Source of the DNA: Gammaproteobacteria bacterium
Lineage (GTDB): Bacteria; Pseudomonadota; Gammaproteobacteria; Xanthomonadales; Xanthomonadaceae
Assembly: GCA_012510865.1 (NCBI GenBank)
Contig: JAAZHF010000342.1
Span: forward strand, 1 to 6,773
DNA: 6,773 nucleotides
Direction: 5' to 3'
The translations under genes were made by a program, and so were the position numbers. The notes under the pieces were generated by a model. The model worked only from the letters and a program-made list of their open reading frames with translations, was not told the origin of the DNA and ran no database searches. How positions within the stretch are numbered: position 1 is the first letter of the stretch; each line of letters opens with the position of its first letter. Below, in pieces: positions 6,046 to 6,773 of this stretch.

Positions 6046-6626
6046 CCGCCCCCCTGCCCCGCGGCGATGCTTCCCGAGGCCGCATGCTCCTGGCGGTGCT
6101 GCTGGTCGGCGGTTTCCTCGGCCTGGTGCTTCTGCTGGCCTGGGGCGTTCGCCAATCGGACCGGCCGGATCGCGAAGCCCTGCCCTCGCCGCTGGTCGGC
6201 AGGCCCGCGCCGGAGTTCTCACTGCCGGTGCTCCACGACGCCGCCTACCGGGTGGGCAGCGAGGACCTCCGCGGCCAGCCCTACCTGATGAACGTCTGGG
6301 GCAGCTGGTGCCCCGCCTGCCAGGTCGAGCACCCGGTCCTCGCGCGCTACGCCGAGACCAAGCGCATCCGCGTGGTCGGCTACAACTGGAAGGACGAGCC
6401 GGAGGACGCGCTGCGCTGGCTCGAGCATTTCGGGAATCCGTACTGGGTCGTGATCACGGACTACGAAGGCGATGCCGCCATCGAATGGGGCATCTACGGC
6501 GCACCGGAAACCTTCCTGGTCGACGCTGAGGGCATCGTGCGCTGGAAGCACGTCGGCCCGCTGACCGACGAGATCATCGACACCGTGGTGGCGCCGATGG
6601 TCGAAGCGATGGAGTCGGGCGGATGA
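6042..6626 (+). CDS. ccmG: thiol:disulfide interchange protein CcmG/DsbE
   Basis: Membrane-anchored periplasmic thioredoxin-like protein that reduces the CXXCH cysteines of apocytochrome c or the CcmH disulfide, fed with electrons from DsbD-type proteins. The 194 residues have an N-terminal anchor helix (about 14-35) and LVGRPAPEFSLP (51-62). NVWGSWCPACQVEHP (84-98) carries the catalytic pair Cys90/Cys93. VGYNWKDEPEDALRWL (112-127) is characteristic of DsbE/CcmG rather than general thioredoxins. YGAPETFLVD (152-161) holds the cis-proline Pro155. ATG 6042 overlaps the ccmF stop (ATGA) and follows GGGGAGG (6028-6034) by 7 bases. The stop overlaps the ccmH start. The electron donor gene is not in this window. 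Confidence 0.97.
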   Translation: MTAPLPRGDASRGRMLLAVLLVGGFLGLVLLLAWGVRQSDRPDREALPSPLVGRPAPEFSLPVLHDAAYRVGSEDLRGQPYLMNVWGSWCPACQVEHPVLARYAETKRIRVVGYNWKDEPEDALRWLEHFGNPYWVVITDYEGDAAIEWGIYGAPETFLVDAEGIVRWKHVGPLTDEIIDTVVAPMVEAMESGG

Positions 6627-6773
6627 GCATGCGCATGGTTCCTGTACGGGCACCCGCGGCGCTGCGTGCCGTCGCCGCCGGCCTGGTGCTGGCGATGCTC
6701 GCCGCGGTCGCCCTGGTCCCCGCGCCGCTGGCCGCGCAGGCGGTCCGCTCCACGCAGCCGCTGGAATTCCGCG
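6623..6773 (+). CDS. ccmH: cytochrome c maturation protein CcmH (partial, N-terminal 50 residues)
   Basis: Start of a secreted or membrane protein cut by the right edge. ATG 6623 overlaps the ccmG stop (ATGA) and has GGAG (6611-6614) 8 bases upstream. In-frame ATGs at 6629 and 6635 are alternatives. The visible part has a basic N-terminus, a hydrophobic core (about 19-36) and a likely signal-peptidase site after AQA (38-40). The mature start VRSTQPLEFR follows. A PLxFRD-type start shortly after the signal peptide fits CcmH. The diagnostic LRCxxCQN motif lies beyond the edge, so the name rests on gene order plus this N-terminus. Confidence 0.82.
   Translation, partial: MSMRMVPVRAPAALRAVAAGLVLAMLAAVALVPAPLAAQAVRSTQPLEFR

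Noticed and set aside
3910..6222. A 770-codon open frame on the minus strand opposite ccmE, ccmF and ccmG
   Set aside because: It lies antisense to three well-supported genes. Its translation is a low-complexity mix of Arg, Gln, His, Ala and Gly without domains. Long stop-free antisense frames are expected in very GC-rich coding DNA.
1..6773. A novel defence, mobile or biosynthetic system
   Set aside because: Every sizeable stretch is accounted for by the aminotransferase, the DUF3293 gene and a standard-order Ccm cluster with intact key residues. No transposase, integrase, toxin-antitoxin, repeat array or unusual composition was seen.

Overview
The window is very GC-rich DNA with Pro/Arg/Ala-rich shadow frames on both strands. 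The proteins look gammaproteobacterial, and my best guess is the Xanthomonadaceae (Lysobacter, Luteimonas or Stenotrophomonas type). That placement comes from gene content, GC content and protein character, not from a database search.

Left end, positions 1-609, minus strand: the N-terminal half of a PLP-dependent aminotransferase closely resembling E. coli YbdL (methionine aminotransferase). It runs off the left edge. A 78-base divergent spacer (610-687) separates it from the rightward genes. This spacer is the most AT-rich patch here and holds promoter-like hexamers on both strands that overlap each other.

Rightward genes, positions 688-6773: first a DUF3293-family protein of unknown function (688-1173), then a System I cytochrome c maturation (Ccm) cluster in the classic order ccmA, ccmB, ccmC, ccmD, ccmE, ccmF, ccmG/dsbE, ccmH. 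CcmH is cut by the right edge. The cluster falls into two tightly packed blocks. ccmA and ccmB overlap by 4 bases. ccmC to ccmH overlap or abut at every junction (GTGA, ATGA, TAG|GTG, ATGA, ATGA). A 178-base non-coding gap with several GC-rich hairpins separates ccmB from ccmC.

How the genes work together: CcmA (ATPase) and CcmB/CcmC/CcmD form the membrane complex that loads heme onto the periplasmic chaperone CcmE and releases holo-CcmE. CcmF, working with CcmH, transfers heme from CcmE to apocytochrome c. CcmG and CcmH keep the CXXCH cysteines of the apocytochrome reduced. The key residues I could check are present: the CcmC and CcmF histidines, both WWD tryptophan-rich motifs, CcmE His129/Tyr133 and the CcmG WCPAC site.

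I found no RNA genes, mobile elements, CRISPR arrays or phage traces. I do not see an undescribed system. What merits a second look is mostly regulatory: the overlapping divergent promoters, three genes without a Shine-Dalgarno site, the hairpin-rich ccmB-ccmC gap, and the DUF3293 gene placed just upstream of ccmA.
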